From Casimicrobium huifangae (GTDB taxonomy: Bacteria; Pseudomonadota; Gammaproteobacteria; Burkholderiales; Casimicrobiaceae): DNA of 64,000 bases. The notes under the pieces are model-generated. The model was not told the origin of the DNA. It saw only the letters and a program-made list of their open reading frames with translations, and made no database searches. Below, in pieces: positions 35,909-43,448 of the stretch. Made by a program: the position numbers and the translations under genes. How positions within the stretch are numbered: position 1 is the stretch's first letter; each line of letters opens with the position of its first letter. Where the stretch lies: positions 4,386,436-4,450,435 of the forward strand of contig NZ_CP041352.1 in NCBI RefSeq assembly GCF_009746125.1, given 5' to 3'.

Positions 35909-36109
35909 TCAGCCCGTCTCTTTCACTTCCGGCGCGACAGCGGTGGCTGGTGCCTGCCACTCGAGCCAGTCGTCGCCGAAGAATTCCACCGGATGCTGGG
36001 TACGCGAGGTGCCGTTGCCGCAGGCCATCTGATCGGCTGCGCAATATTTGTCGCAGCCCCAGCAGTTGCGCTCGGGGTGAGCCGGGTGGATAGGGAATTT
36101 CTTGGCCAT
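35909..36109 (-). CDS. DUF3079 family small cysteine-rich protein
   Basis: This 66-residue protein reads MAKKFPIHPAHPERNCWGCDKYCAADQMACGNG, a close fit to DUF3079. Four cysteines (CxxxxC spacing plus a third and first pair) suggest a small metal or redox site. Function unknown. The ATG at 36109 is the family start. The upstream side faces repeat copy D and a divergent binding-protein gene. Confidence 0.88.
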   Translation of the reverse strand: MAKKFPIHPAHPERNCWGCDKYCAADQMACGNGTSRTQHPVEFFGDDWLEWQAPATAVAPEVKETG

Positions 36110-36245
36110 GGTTGTAACCACCACAACGCCCGCCATCCAGTCGGCAGGCGTCACGGTGACGCGGATTGTGGCGCGCCGAGCGCTGCGGTCATTGATCGCA
36201 GTCAAGTGCCGTTGCGACGGCGCGCAGGCAGATAGCAAACGCAGA

Positions 36246-36363
36246 CAGCTTTTTAGGTAATCCCTTATTTATTGAGGGCTAGAAGTGCATTTAGTGTCAA
36301 AGTCGACTTTTGGCCGATTTATGCCCGAGCCCATACCCACTGGGGATTTCGTGCAAAAGATGA
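36246..36363. repeat. ERIC-like palindromic repeat, copy D
   Basis: The left end is CAGCTTTTTAGGTAA. The first hairpin is CCCTTATTTATTGAGGG. The centre AAGTCGACTTTT (36300-36311) is perfect. The second hairpin is CCCATACCCACTGGGG and the end GTGCAAAAGATGA is degenerate. It lies between divergent DUF3079 and periplasmic-binding-protein genes. The remaining ~97 bp up to 36461 show no other feature. Confidence 0.85.
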
Positions 36364-36460
36364 TAAGCGTCGCCACCGCGTAACAAACTTTCAGGACCAT
36401 TCCCATCCTCGCGCGGCGTCGCTGCTTGACGCTGGCGCGGCATCAACTTTGAGGCAAGGA

Positions 36461-37621
36461 ATGACCCCACCTTCGACGCCAGTCCGACTGACGCAACATC
36501 TCATCGCCGCGCTGCTGGCAACCTTCGTCGCGTTCACGGCAACGGCCGCTCACGCCCGCGACATCGTCGTCGCACAAACGCTCGACCTGTCTGGCCTATC
36601 GAATCTGGGCAAAGACTTTTCCAACGGCGTTCGCACCTACTTTGATGCCATCAATGCCCGCGGCGGCGTGCGTGGCCGCCGCATTCAGCTTGTGCAGCTC
36701 GACGATTCGGGTCGCGCCGCCGATGCCGTAACCAACGTGGAGAAGCTGCTCACCGAAAATGATGTCGATGTGCTGATCGCGCCAACCAGCGAAGAAACGC
36801 TGATCGCGGCGGCCACCGCGCCGCGCGTGCGCGCCTCGGCGATCACCATCGTAGGCGCCCCGACCGGTGCCGACCTTGATCGCGCCCGCATCGCCAATCG
36901 CGTGCTGCCGGTGCGCGCCACTTACCGCGACGAGGCTCGGGTACTGCTCGACATGCTAAAGACCTTCAGCGAAGGCGCCGTCGCGCTGGTGCGTGGCGAT
37001 GGGCCGGACGCCAACGCCTGTGCGCTTGCCTTGCGCGAGGAAGCGCGCGCCCGCAACCTCACGTTCGCTTTTGATGGCACCGCCCAGCAGTGGCAACAAT
37101 TGAAGCCGGCGCAATTCGCGGCACTCGGCAAGGCGGCTTCGGGTGCCGGCAAAACAGCGGTACCGTCGTTCGGCGCCGTCATCGTGGCGGGTGACGCGCT
37201 GGGCGTCGCGCCGGTCGTGCAGCATGCCCGCCGAATCCTGCCGCTGGCGCCACTGCTTGGCTTCTCCACGGTCGATCACCGCACGCTGGCCGAGCTGGCC
37301 GGCAGCGCCGCCAAAGGGATGATGATTACGCAGACGGTGCCGCCGCCGGGCAAGACCATTCACCCGTTCCAGCGCGAGCATCGCAATCTGATGAAGCAGT
37401 ATCGCGACGAACCGCCGTCGCAACACACTCTCGAAGGCTACGTGGTGGCGAAGCTGCTGGTAGCAGCGCTGGAGCGGGTCGATGGCGAGCCCACAGCGCC
37501 GAAGGTGAGCGCGGCACTACGCGCCTCACCGGTGCTCGACTTTGGCCCGATGCGGGTGGGCGGCAGCAGCCGCTATGTGGACATCACGGCCATTTCGGCG
37601 CGCGGCGGACTGGTGGAATAA
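36461..37621 (+). CDS. Type I periplasmic binding protein, branched-chain amino-acid ABC type
   Basis: This 386-residue protein has a signal peptide ending AHARD near residue 33. A two-lobed type I binding fold follows: VVAQTLDLSGLSNLGKDFSNGVRTYFDAINARGGVRGR and DALIAPTSEE-like text are typical of the LivJ/Peripla_BP_6 group. The ligand is unknown, and no permease or ATPase genes are adjacent, so it is an orphan receptor. In several beta-proteobacteria such orphans feed signalling rather than transport; that is inference here. The start is set by the signal peptide. Confidence 0.85.
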   Translation: MTPPSTPVRLTQHLIAALLATFVAFTATAAHARDIVVAQTLDLSGLSNLGKDFSNGVRTYFDAINARGGVRGRRIQLVQLDDSGRAADAVTNVEKLLTENDVDVLIAPTSEETLIAAATAPRVRASAITIVGAPTGADLDRARIANRVLPVRATYRDEARVLLDMLKTFSEGAVALVRGDGPDANACALALREEARARNLTFAFDGTAQQWQQLKPAQFAALGKAASGAGKTAVPSFGAVIVAGDALGVAPVVQHARRILPLAPLLGFSTVDHRTLAELAGSAAKGMMITQTVPPPGKTIHPFQREHRNLMKQYRDEPPSQHTLEGYVVAKLLVAALERVDGEPTAPKVSAALRASPVLDFGPMRVGGSSRYVDITAISARGGLVE

Positions 37622-37648
37622 GGCAGCGGCCCGATCGCTGCTGCATGT

Positions 37649-38440
37649 TCAGGATTCGGCGTAGAGCCGCTTCACCTCGCTCGCGCCATAGGCCCGCTCC
37701 AGGCGACGCACAATGAAGTGGCCGCGCGCCATGTCCTGAAAGTGATCAATGAACAGCGTGTTGATCACCGCGCCACCAATCGCCCCCACCACCGGCACCG
37801 CCTGGGCAGCAGCTTTCTCGGAGACGACAATGGAAAACCTCGACGCGACCTGCGTAATCAGTCGCACGATGGCCGGCGCCCCATGCTGTGTCAGGCCCTG
37901 GGTAGCCAGATGCTTCGCCGCCTCCGACACGGCACTTGCCATCGCCGCGCGTGCTGCAAAGTAGCCGACTTCCGCCGCGTCGTCGCTGCTCGCCTTGCCA
38001 CCGAGCGCGAGCACCTGCACGCATTCCAGCCGGGCGTCGGCAAGCTTGAGATTCTCGCCCTCGCTGCGAGCAATGTCGGCGATTGAGCGCAGCATGATGG
38101 TGGTCGATACCGGCAGCTCGACCGCGAGCGCAGCGAGGCCAAAAGCACCGCCAGCGGCGCCCGAGGCGCCCGCAGCCAGTTTGTGCCACCAGTTGGCAGG
38201 CGTCGATTTCGTCAGGCTCGCTTCACCCTGGTCCATCGTCCACAACGCTACATTCAGCGCGGATTCGATGGCCTTTTGCGTGGCATCGTTCACCACCGAG
38301 TGCCACTGCTTCGGCAACAGCGCAAAGCCCTTCTCGACGGGCGTGCCAACAAAGCTGCTGATCTTGGCGGCGAGGCCGGGATGCTCAAGCAATTGTTTTG
38401 CCGTTTTCAGATCGGCAAGATCGGCGTCACTGAGTGTCAC
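37649..38440 (-). CDS. EcsC family protein
   Basis: This 263-residue protein is recognised from the EcsC core: ANWWHKLAAGASGAAGGAFGLAALAVELPVSTTIMLRSIADIARSEGE and VPVVGAIGGAVINTLFIDHFQDMARGHFIVRRLER. The two glycine/alanine-rich stretches are hydrophobic enough to associate with membranes. EcsC was named from a Bacillus secretion-linked operon, but its function is unknown. The gene converges on the binding-protein gene with a 27-bp gap. Confidence 0.88.
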   Translation of the reverse strand: MTLSDADLADLKTAKQLLEHPGLAAKISSFVGTPVEKGFALLPKQWHSVVNDATQKAIESALNVALWTMDQGEASLTKSTPANWWHKLAAGASGAAGGAFGLAALAVELPVSTTIMLRSIADIARSEGENLKLADARLECVQVLALGGKASSDDAAEVGYFAARAAMASAVSEAAKHLATQGLTQHGAPAIVRLITQVASRFSIVVSEKAAAQAVPVVGAIGGAVINTLFIDHFQDMARGHFIVRRLERAYGASEVKRLYAES

Positions 38441-38544
38441 TGCGGGGTCTCCGTGGCCAATGGAATGCCGCGAAGTTAACGCAGATGCGCCCGCCGTGCA
38501 CGCGACGAAGCAACCTGGAGCGTGGGCGGGACCTTTCTGCCGGC

Positions 38545-38673
38545 TCAGTCCAGTCGCGAGGCTTCGGCCAGTGCCGTCAGGGCAGCATCGCTGCGACGAT
38601 ATCCCCGCACGGCCGCGCCTGCCGCTGCGGCCACCAGCGCACCGAGCGCCATCCAGGTCAGCGTCACCCCCAT
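38545..38673 (-). CDS. Possible 42-residue single-helix membrane protein
   Basis: A short frame reads MGVTLTWMALGALVAAAAG, one hydrophobic helix, then AVRGYRRSDAALTALAEASRLD. GGAG lies ~7 bases before the ATG. The helix-plus-basic-stop layout looks protein-like, and it fills a space between EcsC and ppx. Against it, the start codon lies inside the PhoB-type box of the divergent ppx gene. I am not sure it is translated. Confidence 0.35.
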   Translation of the reverse strand: MGVTLTWMALGALVAAAAGAAVRGYRRSDAALTALAEASRLD

Positions 38674-38694
38674 GTCACACTCCTGCAATATGCT
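38661..38694 (+). promoter_or_regulatory. Candidate PhoB box and -10 of ppx
   Basis: GCGTCAC (38661-38667), four bases CCCC, then ATGTCAC (38672-38678) match the PhoB half-site pair CTGTCAT-N4-CTGTCAC at 5/7 and 6/7. Ten bases further is TATGCT (38689-38694), a 4/6 match to a -10 box. This spacing is the PhoB class II promoter layout. ppx starts at 38722. The heptamers are the same as the last two before the OlsB-like gene. Confidence 0.6.
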
Positions 38695-38721
38695 TTGCCA
38701 ACTGGACAATAGGATCGCGCT

Positions 38722-40200
38722 GTGACATTACGAAGACAGTCGGGGGCGCCGCTGGCCGCGGTGGACCTCGGCTCCAACAGTTTCCGCCTGCTGATTGCAA
38801 AGGAAGAGGGCGGACAGATCGTGCCGATCAGCACCCACCGCGAAGGCGTGCGGCTCGCGGGTGGTCTTGACCAGGACAGTCATCTCTCGAACGACAAGAT
38901 CCGCGAGGCCTGTGAGGCGTTGGCGCGCTTCCGTGAGCGACTGGGCGCGATTCCGGCCGATCGTGTGCGCGCGGTAGCGACCAGCACCTATCGGGTGGCC
39001 CGCAACGGCGAAGACTTGCTGCGTCAGTCCGAGCACGCGCTCGGCCTGCCGATCGACATCATTTCCGGCCCGGAAGAAGCGCGCCTGATTTACCTCGGTT
39101 GTGCCCACACGCTGCCGTGGAGTGAACAGGAGCGGCTGATTGTTGACATCGGCGGCGGCTCGACCGAGTTCATCGTTGGTCGCCGCTATGACCCGGAGCT
39201 GACCGAATCCTTTCCGCTTGGTGCCGTCACGCTGTCGCAACATTTCTTCCCCGGCGCTACCGTCACCCCGGCGGCATTCCGCAAGGCCGACGTCTACGTC
39301 CGCTCGCGGCTCGAGGTGCTGCAGAAGCGCTACAAGCAGGGCTGGGACATCGCCTATGGGTCGTCCGGCACCATCCGTGCGATTTACGAAATCATCACTG
39401 AAAACGGCTTCGGAGACGCCATCACCGTCGAAGCGATGACGCGGCTGAAAGGTGCACTGATTGATGTCGGGCAGATGAACCGGATCGAACTGGCAGCCCT
39501 CAAACCGAGCCGCGCCCCGGTGTTGCCAGGCGGACTCGCCATCCTGATTGGCCTGATGCAGGAGCTGAATGTCGTGCGGATGGAACCCGCAGAAGGCGCG
39601 CTGCGTCTGGGTGTGGTGTACGACATGCTGCACCGAAGTGACGCACCGGCTGACGACGACCCGCGCATGGTCACCGTATCACGCATGCAGCATCGCTACG
39701 GCGTCGACACGGAGCAGGCGCGACGCGTGGCAGCGCTGGCGCAGTCGTTCTGGCAACGCATTGATCCGGCTGGACCTGACGCGCTGTTGTCGTGGGCTGC
39801 AGCAGTGCACGAAATCGGCATGGCCATCGCGCATGAGGACTATCACCAGCATTCAGCCTACATCATTGAGCACTCCGACATTTACGGCTTTGCCGAGCAG
39901 GAGCGGGCCGCGCTCGCACTGCTGGTGCTCGGTCACACCGGTTCGATCAAGAAAATTGACCGCGCGTCGCTGCCGCCCAAACTGCTGACCCGCCTGGTCT
40001 GCCTGCGTCTGGCAGCCTTGTTCTGCCACGGCCGCATTGACGAAGTCCCTGCCGTTGCACTGGCCGTAAACGGCGAGGCGTTCGTGCTGGCCGTAGACGC
40101 CCGCTGGCTCGCCGAACGCCCCTTGACTGCCTATCTGCTGGATGTTGAAGCGACTCGGTGGACGAAATACGGCGTGTCGTTTGCGGTGCGTACGAAGTAG
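38722..40200 (+). CDS. ppx: Exopolyphosphatase (Ppx/GppA family)
   Basis: Releases phosphate from the end of polyphosphate chains, or hydrolyses pppGpp in GppA-like members. The 492-residue protein has the N-terminal AAVDLGSNSFRLLIA phosphate-binding loop and the second motif LIVDIGGGSTEFIVG of the actin-like ATPase fold, then a C-terminal HD-type helical region (WAAAVHEIGMAIAHEDYHQHSAYII). The start is GTG at 38722. A PhoB-type promoter lies upstream, which fits release of phosphate on starvation. ppk is ~9 kb away in the window. Confidence 0.93.
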   Translation: MTLRRQSGAPLAAVDLGSNSFRLLIAKEEGGQIVPISTHREGVRLAGGLDQDSHLSNDKIREACEALARFRERLGAIPADRVRAVATSTYRVARNGEDLLRQSEHALGLPIDIISGPEEARLIYLGCAHTLPWSEQERLIVDIGGGSTEFIVGRRYDPELTESFPLGAVTLSQHFFPGATVTPAAFRKADVYVRSRLEVLQKRYKQGWDIAYGSSGTIRAIYEIITENGFGDAITVEAMTRLKGALIDVGQMNRIELAALKPSRAPVLPGGLAILIGLMQELNVVRMEPAEGALRLGVVYDMLHRSDAPADDDPRMVTVSRMQHRYGVDTEQARRVAALAQSFWQRIDPAGPDALLSWAAAVHEIGMAIAHEDYHQHSAYIIEHSDIYGFAEQERAALALLVLGHTGSIKKIDRASLPPKLLTRLVCLRLAALFCHGRIDEVPAVALAVNGEAFVLAVDARWLAERPLTAYLLDVEATRWTKYGVSFAVRTK

Positions 40201-40249
40201 CGCCGCGCCTCCGGCAACACGCATTGCTCGAACACCGTTGCGATGTGTG

Positions 40250-40278
40250 ACAAGAAAAATGGGCTCCGTGAGGAGCCC
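40250..40278 (-). terminator. Intrinsic terminator on the minus strand, no known gene upstream
   Basis: Read on the minus strand, GGGCTCC-TCAC-GGAGCCC (40278 down to 40261) is followed by ATTTTTC. That is a good Rho-independent terminator, yet the genes on both sides (ppx and the OlsB-like gene) run on the plus strand. It may end a small antisense or intergenic RNA that begins between about 40400 and 40560. Confidence 0.55.
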
Positions 40279-40371
40279 GAAGGGAGGTATCGAGAAGTGG
40301 TGACCGGCACGCTGCATGTGCGCAACGCCGATCACATCGGGGAACGATGCCGGTGCGCCAATATTGAGCGA

Positions 40372-40404
40372 GAACGGGTTGCGACGATATTGCGCAACCC
40401 GTTC
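40372..40404. repeat. Perfect 12-bp inverted repeat between ppx and the OlsB-like gene
   Basis: GAACGGGTTGCG (40372-40383) and its exact complement (40393-40404) flank a 9-nt loop. It makes a stable hairpin on either strand. On the minus strand it would be the body of a small RNA ending at the terminator at 40250-40278. The only frame across this region (from 40243) is not convincing as a protein. Confidence 0.6.
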
Positions 40405-40486
40405 ACTCATTGGCAACCGGGCCACAACGAAATTTTGTGCTGGGCATGTGACATGGCGATGACATGACAGACCGCTTCACGTAGCG

Positions 40487-40542
40487 GCGTCATGCGTTTG
40501 TCGTGAGTGCGTCACGCGAATGTCACGCAGCGTTCCTACATT
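40487..40542 (+). promoter_or_regulatory. Tandem PhoB boxes and -10 of the OlsB-like gene
   Basis: Four heptamers stand at exact 11-bp steps: GCGTCAT (40487), TTGTCGT (40498), GCGTCAC (40509) and ATGTCAC (40520). All keep the central GTC of the Pho half-site CTGTCAT. Ten bases after the last lies TACATT (40537-40542), a 4/6 -10 match. The gene starts at 40572. Two adjoining Pho boxes are a common strong PhoB arrangement. Confidence 0.7.
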
Positions 40543-40571
40543 GCGGGCGTCGAATCAACGGAGTCATCCGC

Positions 40572-41351
40572 ATGTCGCTTCAGCAGCCGAGTATCTCTGT
40601 CCCGTCCAGCGTCGAAGCCCCCAGCGAGTCACCGCTGAGCGTGCGGCTTGCCACCAGTGCCCCGGAAATCATCGCGGCCCAGCGGCTGCGCTACAAGGTG
40701 TTTTGTGAAGAGATGGGCGCTGATCTGCACCGGCACGACGGCCGCGACGTCGATGACTTCGACGCCGTTTGCGATCACCTGATCGTCATCGACGAGAGCC
40801 TCGGCAAGGTCGTAGGTACGTATCGCATCATGGCGCCGTGGGCCGCGCGCGCGGTCAAGCGCATGTATTCGGAAGGCGAGTTCCGCATCGACAGCCTGCG
40901 ACCGATCGCGCATGAAATTTTCGAGGTCGGGCGCGCCTGCATCCACCCCGCCTACCGTAGCAGCGGCGCGCTGGCGCGACTGTGGTCCGGTCTTGGCATG
41001 TATGTACGCAACCACGGTGTGAAGTACCTCGCCGGCTGCGCCAGCGTGCCGCTGGACAGCGGTGCCCTCAACGTCGGCGCACTGCGCAGCGAATTGCTGG
41101 CCAGGCATCTCGCACCGGAAGACTTCCGCGTCGAGCCGATTCGCGGCTTGCAGTCGCTCGGCGATCCGATGGGCGCGCGCCCCGCCGTGCCACCACTGCT
41201 CAAGGGCTATCTGCGGCTGGGTGCCTGGGTCTGCGGCGAACCGGCCTGGGACCCGGATTTTGACAGTGCTGACTTCTTCGTTCTGCTGCCCATCGAGCGC
41301 ATGGCGCCCCGCTATGCACAGCACTTCCTTGGTGCACGCACTGCACAGTAA
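40572..41351 (+). CDS. OlsB-like GNAT N-acyltransferase (ornithine lipid synthesis)
   Basis: This 259-residue cytosolic protein belongs to the acyl-ACP-dependent GNAT branch: EIIAAQRLRYKVFCEEMGADL, DDFDAVCDHLIVIDESLGKVVGTYRIM, EVGRACIHPAYRSSGALARLWSGL. OlsB transfers a 3-hydroxyacyl chain to the alpha-amino group of ornithine, giving lyso-ornithine lipid. In other proteobacteria this pathway replaces phospholipids under phosphate limitation. The tandem PhoB-type boxes upstream agree with that. OlsA is not in the window. Other GNATs named hemolysin-like acyltransferases share these motifs, so the substrate is inferred. Confidence 0.8.
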   Translation: MSLQQPSISVPSSVEAPSESPLSVRLATSAPEIIAAQRLRYKVFCEEMGADLHRHDGRDVDDFDAVCDHLIVIDESLGKVVGTYRIMAPWAARAVKRMYSEGEFRIDSLRPIAHEIFEVGRACIHPAYRSSGALARLWSGLGMYVRNHGVKYLAGCASVPLDSGALNVGALRSELLARHLAPEDFRVEPIRGLQSLGDPMGARPAVPPLLKGYLRLGAWVCGEPAWDPDFDSADFFVLLPIERMAPRYAQHFLGARTAQ

Positions 41352-41380
41352 GCGCCACGTCAAACAAGTTTGACGTCAGC

Positions 41381-41410
41381 AAAAGGGGCCGCGAGGCCCC
41401 TTTGTTGTTT
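41381..41410. terminator. Bidirectional intrinsic terminator
   Basis: AAAA-GGGGCC-GCGA-GGCCCC-TTTGTTGTTT serves both the plus-strand OlsB-like gene and the minus-strand PhoX gene, which converge here. A second palindrome, ACGTCAAAC...GTTTGACGT (41357-41376), lies just before it. Confidence 0.9.
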
Positions 41411-41431
41411 GCATCGATTGTGCGCAGAAGG

Positions 41432-43342
41432 TCAGGCCCCGATCACACCCCCATCAGCGCGCGTGATGACGATGGTCGCCGAGCGTGGACGCGCCTTGTC
41501 GGGCCAGGTTGACACCTTCATCACTTCGTCAGGGTTGCTACGTTCGCTGGCTGGTTCGCCCGGGTGCTGGATGTTGACAAACAGGCTCTTCATGTCCGGG
41601 GTCATGATGACGCCAGTGAGTTCGCAGCCACGCGGACCCACCAGAAATCGACGGATTTCACCCGTCGTCGTGTCTGCCGCGTACATGCCGTTGTTTGGCG
41701 TGGCAGCGTAATCGCCCTTGCCAAGCGTGCTGGTCGAGATGTCAGTCTCAATCCACAGCACGCCACGGCCGTCCACCCACAAACCATCCGGGCTGCCGAG
41801 CTGATCGCCCTTAGCGTTGCCCTTGGCGTCGGCACGATCAAGTACCGGGTTGCCGGCCATCACGAAGTGGTTCCAGACAAACGTCGTGGCCGCGAAATCG
41901 CCGTCTTCCTTCCAGCGGATGATGTTGCCCATGGTGTTTTCAACGCGCGGGTTGGCGGCATCGACGCCGGGGAAGCCGGGCTTGCCGCGGCTGACGTTGT
42001 TGGTCAATGTGCAGTACACCCAGCCGGTCTTCGCGTCGCTGGCAATCCACTCCGGCCGATCCATCTTGGTAGCACCGACCAAGTCGGACGCCTGCCGCGT
42101 GCTGATCACCACGTCGCCCTGTGACGCGAAGCCGCGCTCGGCGGTCAAACCGTTCTTGCCTTGCGTCAGTTCAATCCACTCCCCACGGCCACCCGCGTTG
42201 AAGCGCGCGACGTACAGCGTGCCGTGGTCAAGCAGATCGGCGTTGGCTTTGGCACCGCCCGGGCGCACGGCATCGCGGCTGACGAACTTGTAGATGTATT
42301 CGAAGCGTGAATCCTCGCCCATGTAGACCACCACACGACCGTCGCGAGTCTGCGTCACGTGCGCACCTTCGTGCGCGGCGCGGCCCAGCGCAGTGCGCTT
42401 GACGGGCGTCGAGGTCGGGTCCATCGGGTCGATTTCAACCACCCAGCCAAAACGGTTGTATTCGTTCGGGTGTCTGGCCACGTCAAAGCGCTCATCGAAC
42501 TCGTGCCAACGGTAGCCAGCGCCGCCCTTCTTCAGCCCCCAGCGCGCCTGATCGGCGTCGGGCTTGTCGGGGCCGTTGAAATAGCCATTGAAATTTTCTT
42601 CGCAGGTCAGGTAAGTGCCCCACGGGGTGAAGCCATGTGCGCAGTTGTTGACGGTGCCGAGCACCACCGCGCCCGAGGCGTCATCGCGGGTGCGCAGCCT
42701 GGCGTGACCGCGAGCCGGACCGGTGATCAGCATTGGCGTGGTCGCGGTAACTCGACGGGCAAAGCGGGACGGGCGTACCACCTCCCAGCTATTGCCTCGG
42801 TTGACGATTTCGATCACCGAAACGCCCATCGCGGCCTGCGCCTTGGCAACCTTTTCGGCACTCCAGTCCCGCATTCCGCCGACGTGCAGCAGGCCGTCAT
42901 CGGTGTACTCATGATTCATCACCAGCAGGCCGCGCTGGCTGCCATCGAGCGGAAAGTAGTGAATGCCGTCGTGATGCATGCCCGCCTGTGCCTCTTGCTC
43001 AGTCGCAGTGTTGCTGGCGTCGGACTTGTATGCCGGCATGTTGCCGGCAATGCCCACCGCGTCACCCCAGCGGTACAGCACCTGCACGCGATAGCCATCG
43101 GGCACGGTGACGGTGTCGAGATCGTTCATGGTGACTGATTTGAAGCCAAGCATCGGGCCGATGCCCGTGGGCGTGGTGCTGCAACCGCTGAGTGACACCG
43201 CGCCTAATGGTGCCAGCAGACTACTGATGGTTGTCGCAAGACCACCCCGCAGGATGGTTCGCCGCAGGGGGTTGGAGAGGTCGTGGATGCTCTGATTGTG
43301 CGATGGGTTGCAGTCATCCATCGTCGAAAAGTCTTTGGCCAT
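41432..43342 (-). CDS. phoX: PhoX family alkaline phosphatase (DUF839)
   Basis: This 636-residue protein has a twin-arginine-like signal (NPLRRTILRGGLATTISSLLAPLGAV, then SGC, perhaps lipidated). The PhoX family features are FPLDGSQRGLLVMNHEYT, NNCAHGFTPWGTYLTCEENFNGYF, GRVVVYMGEDSRFEYIYKF and SPDGLWVDGRGVLWIETD. PhoX enzymes are calcium-iron phosphatases exported by the Tat system that free phosphate from esters. Only a poor Pho-box-like sequence is seen before it. ATG 43342 is chosen because it starts the signal region; the 58 residues of the longer frame are implausible. Confidence 0.9.
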   Translation of the reverse strand: MAKDFSTMDDCNPSHNQSIHDLSNPLRRTILRGGLATTISSLLAPLGAVSLSGCSTTPTGIGPMLGFKSVTMNDLDTVTVPDGYRVQVLYRWGDAVGIAGNMPAYKSDASNTATEQEAQAGMHHDGIHYFPLDGSQRGLLVMNHEYTDDGLLHVGGMRDWSAEKVAKAQAAMGVSVIEIVNRGNSWEVVRPSRFARRVTATTPMLITGPARGHARLRTRDDASGAVVLGTVNNCAHGFTPWGTYLTCEENFNGYFNGPDKPDADQARWGLKKGGAGYRWHEFDERFDVARHPNEYNRFGWVVEIDPMDPTSTPVKRTALGRAAHEGAHVTQTRDGRVVVYMGEDSRFEYIYKFVSRDAVRPGGAKANADLLDHGTLYVARFNAGGRGEWIELTQGKNGLTAERGFASQGDVVISTRQASDLVGATKMDRPEWIASDAKTGWVYCTLTNNVSRGKPGFPGVDAANPRVENTMGNIIRWKEDGDFAATTFVWNHFVMAGNPVLDRADAKGNAKGDQLGSPDGLWVDGRGVLWIETDISTSTLGKGDYAATPNNGMYAADTTTGEIRRFLVGPRGCELTGVIMTPDMKSLFVNIQHPGEPASERSNPDEVMKVSTWPDKARPRSATIVITRADGGVIGA

Positions 43343-43448
43343 GCTTGTTGTTCCTTGTCGCTGTAAACGCCCGCATCGGGAGGCGATACGGTTGCGGCGA
43401 TATTCACAGCGATTGGCTACAAGCTGATGACGCGGCTCGAGTACGCGT

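Noticed and set aside
40243-40467. 74-residue plus-strand frame between ppx and the OlsB-like gene
   Set aside because: It crosses a terminator-like hairpin and a perfect inverted repeat, and its composition is not protein-like. I treat the region as regulatory or RNA.
43343-43448. Pho-box-like GCGTCAT CAGC TTGTAGC before phoX
   Set aside because: It matches only 5/7 and 4/7 of the half-sites and has no -10 at the right distance, so it is not listed as a site.
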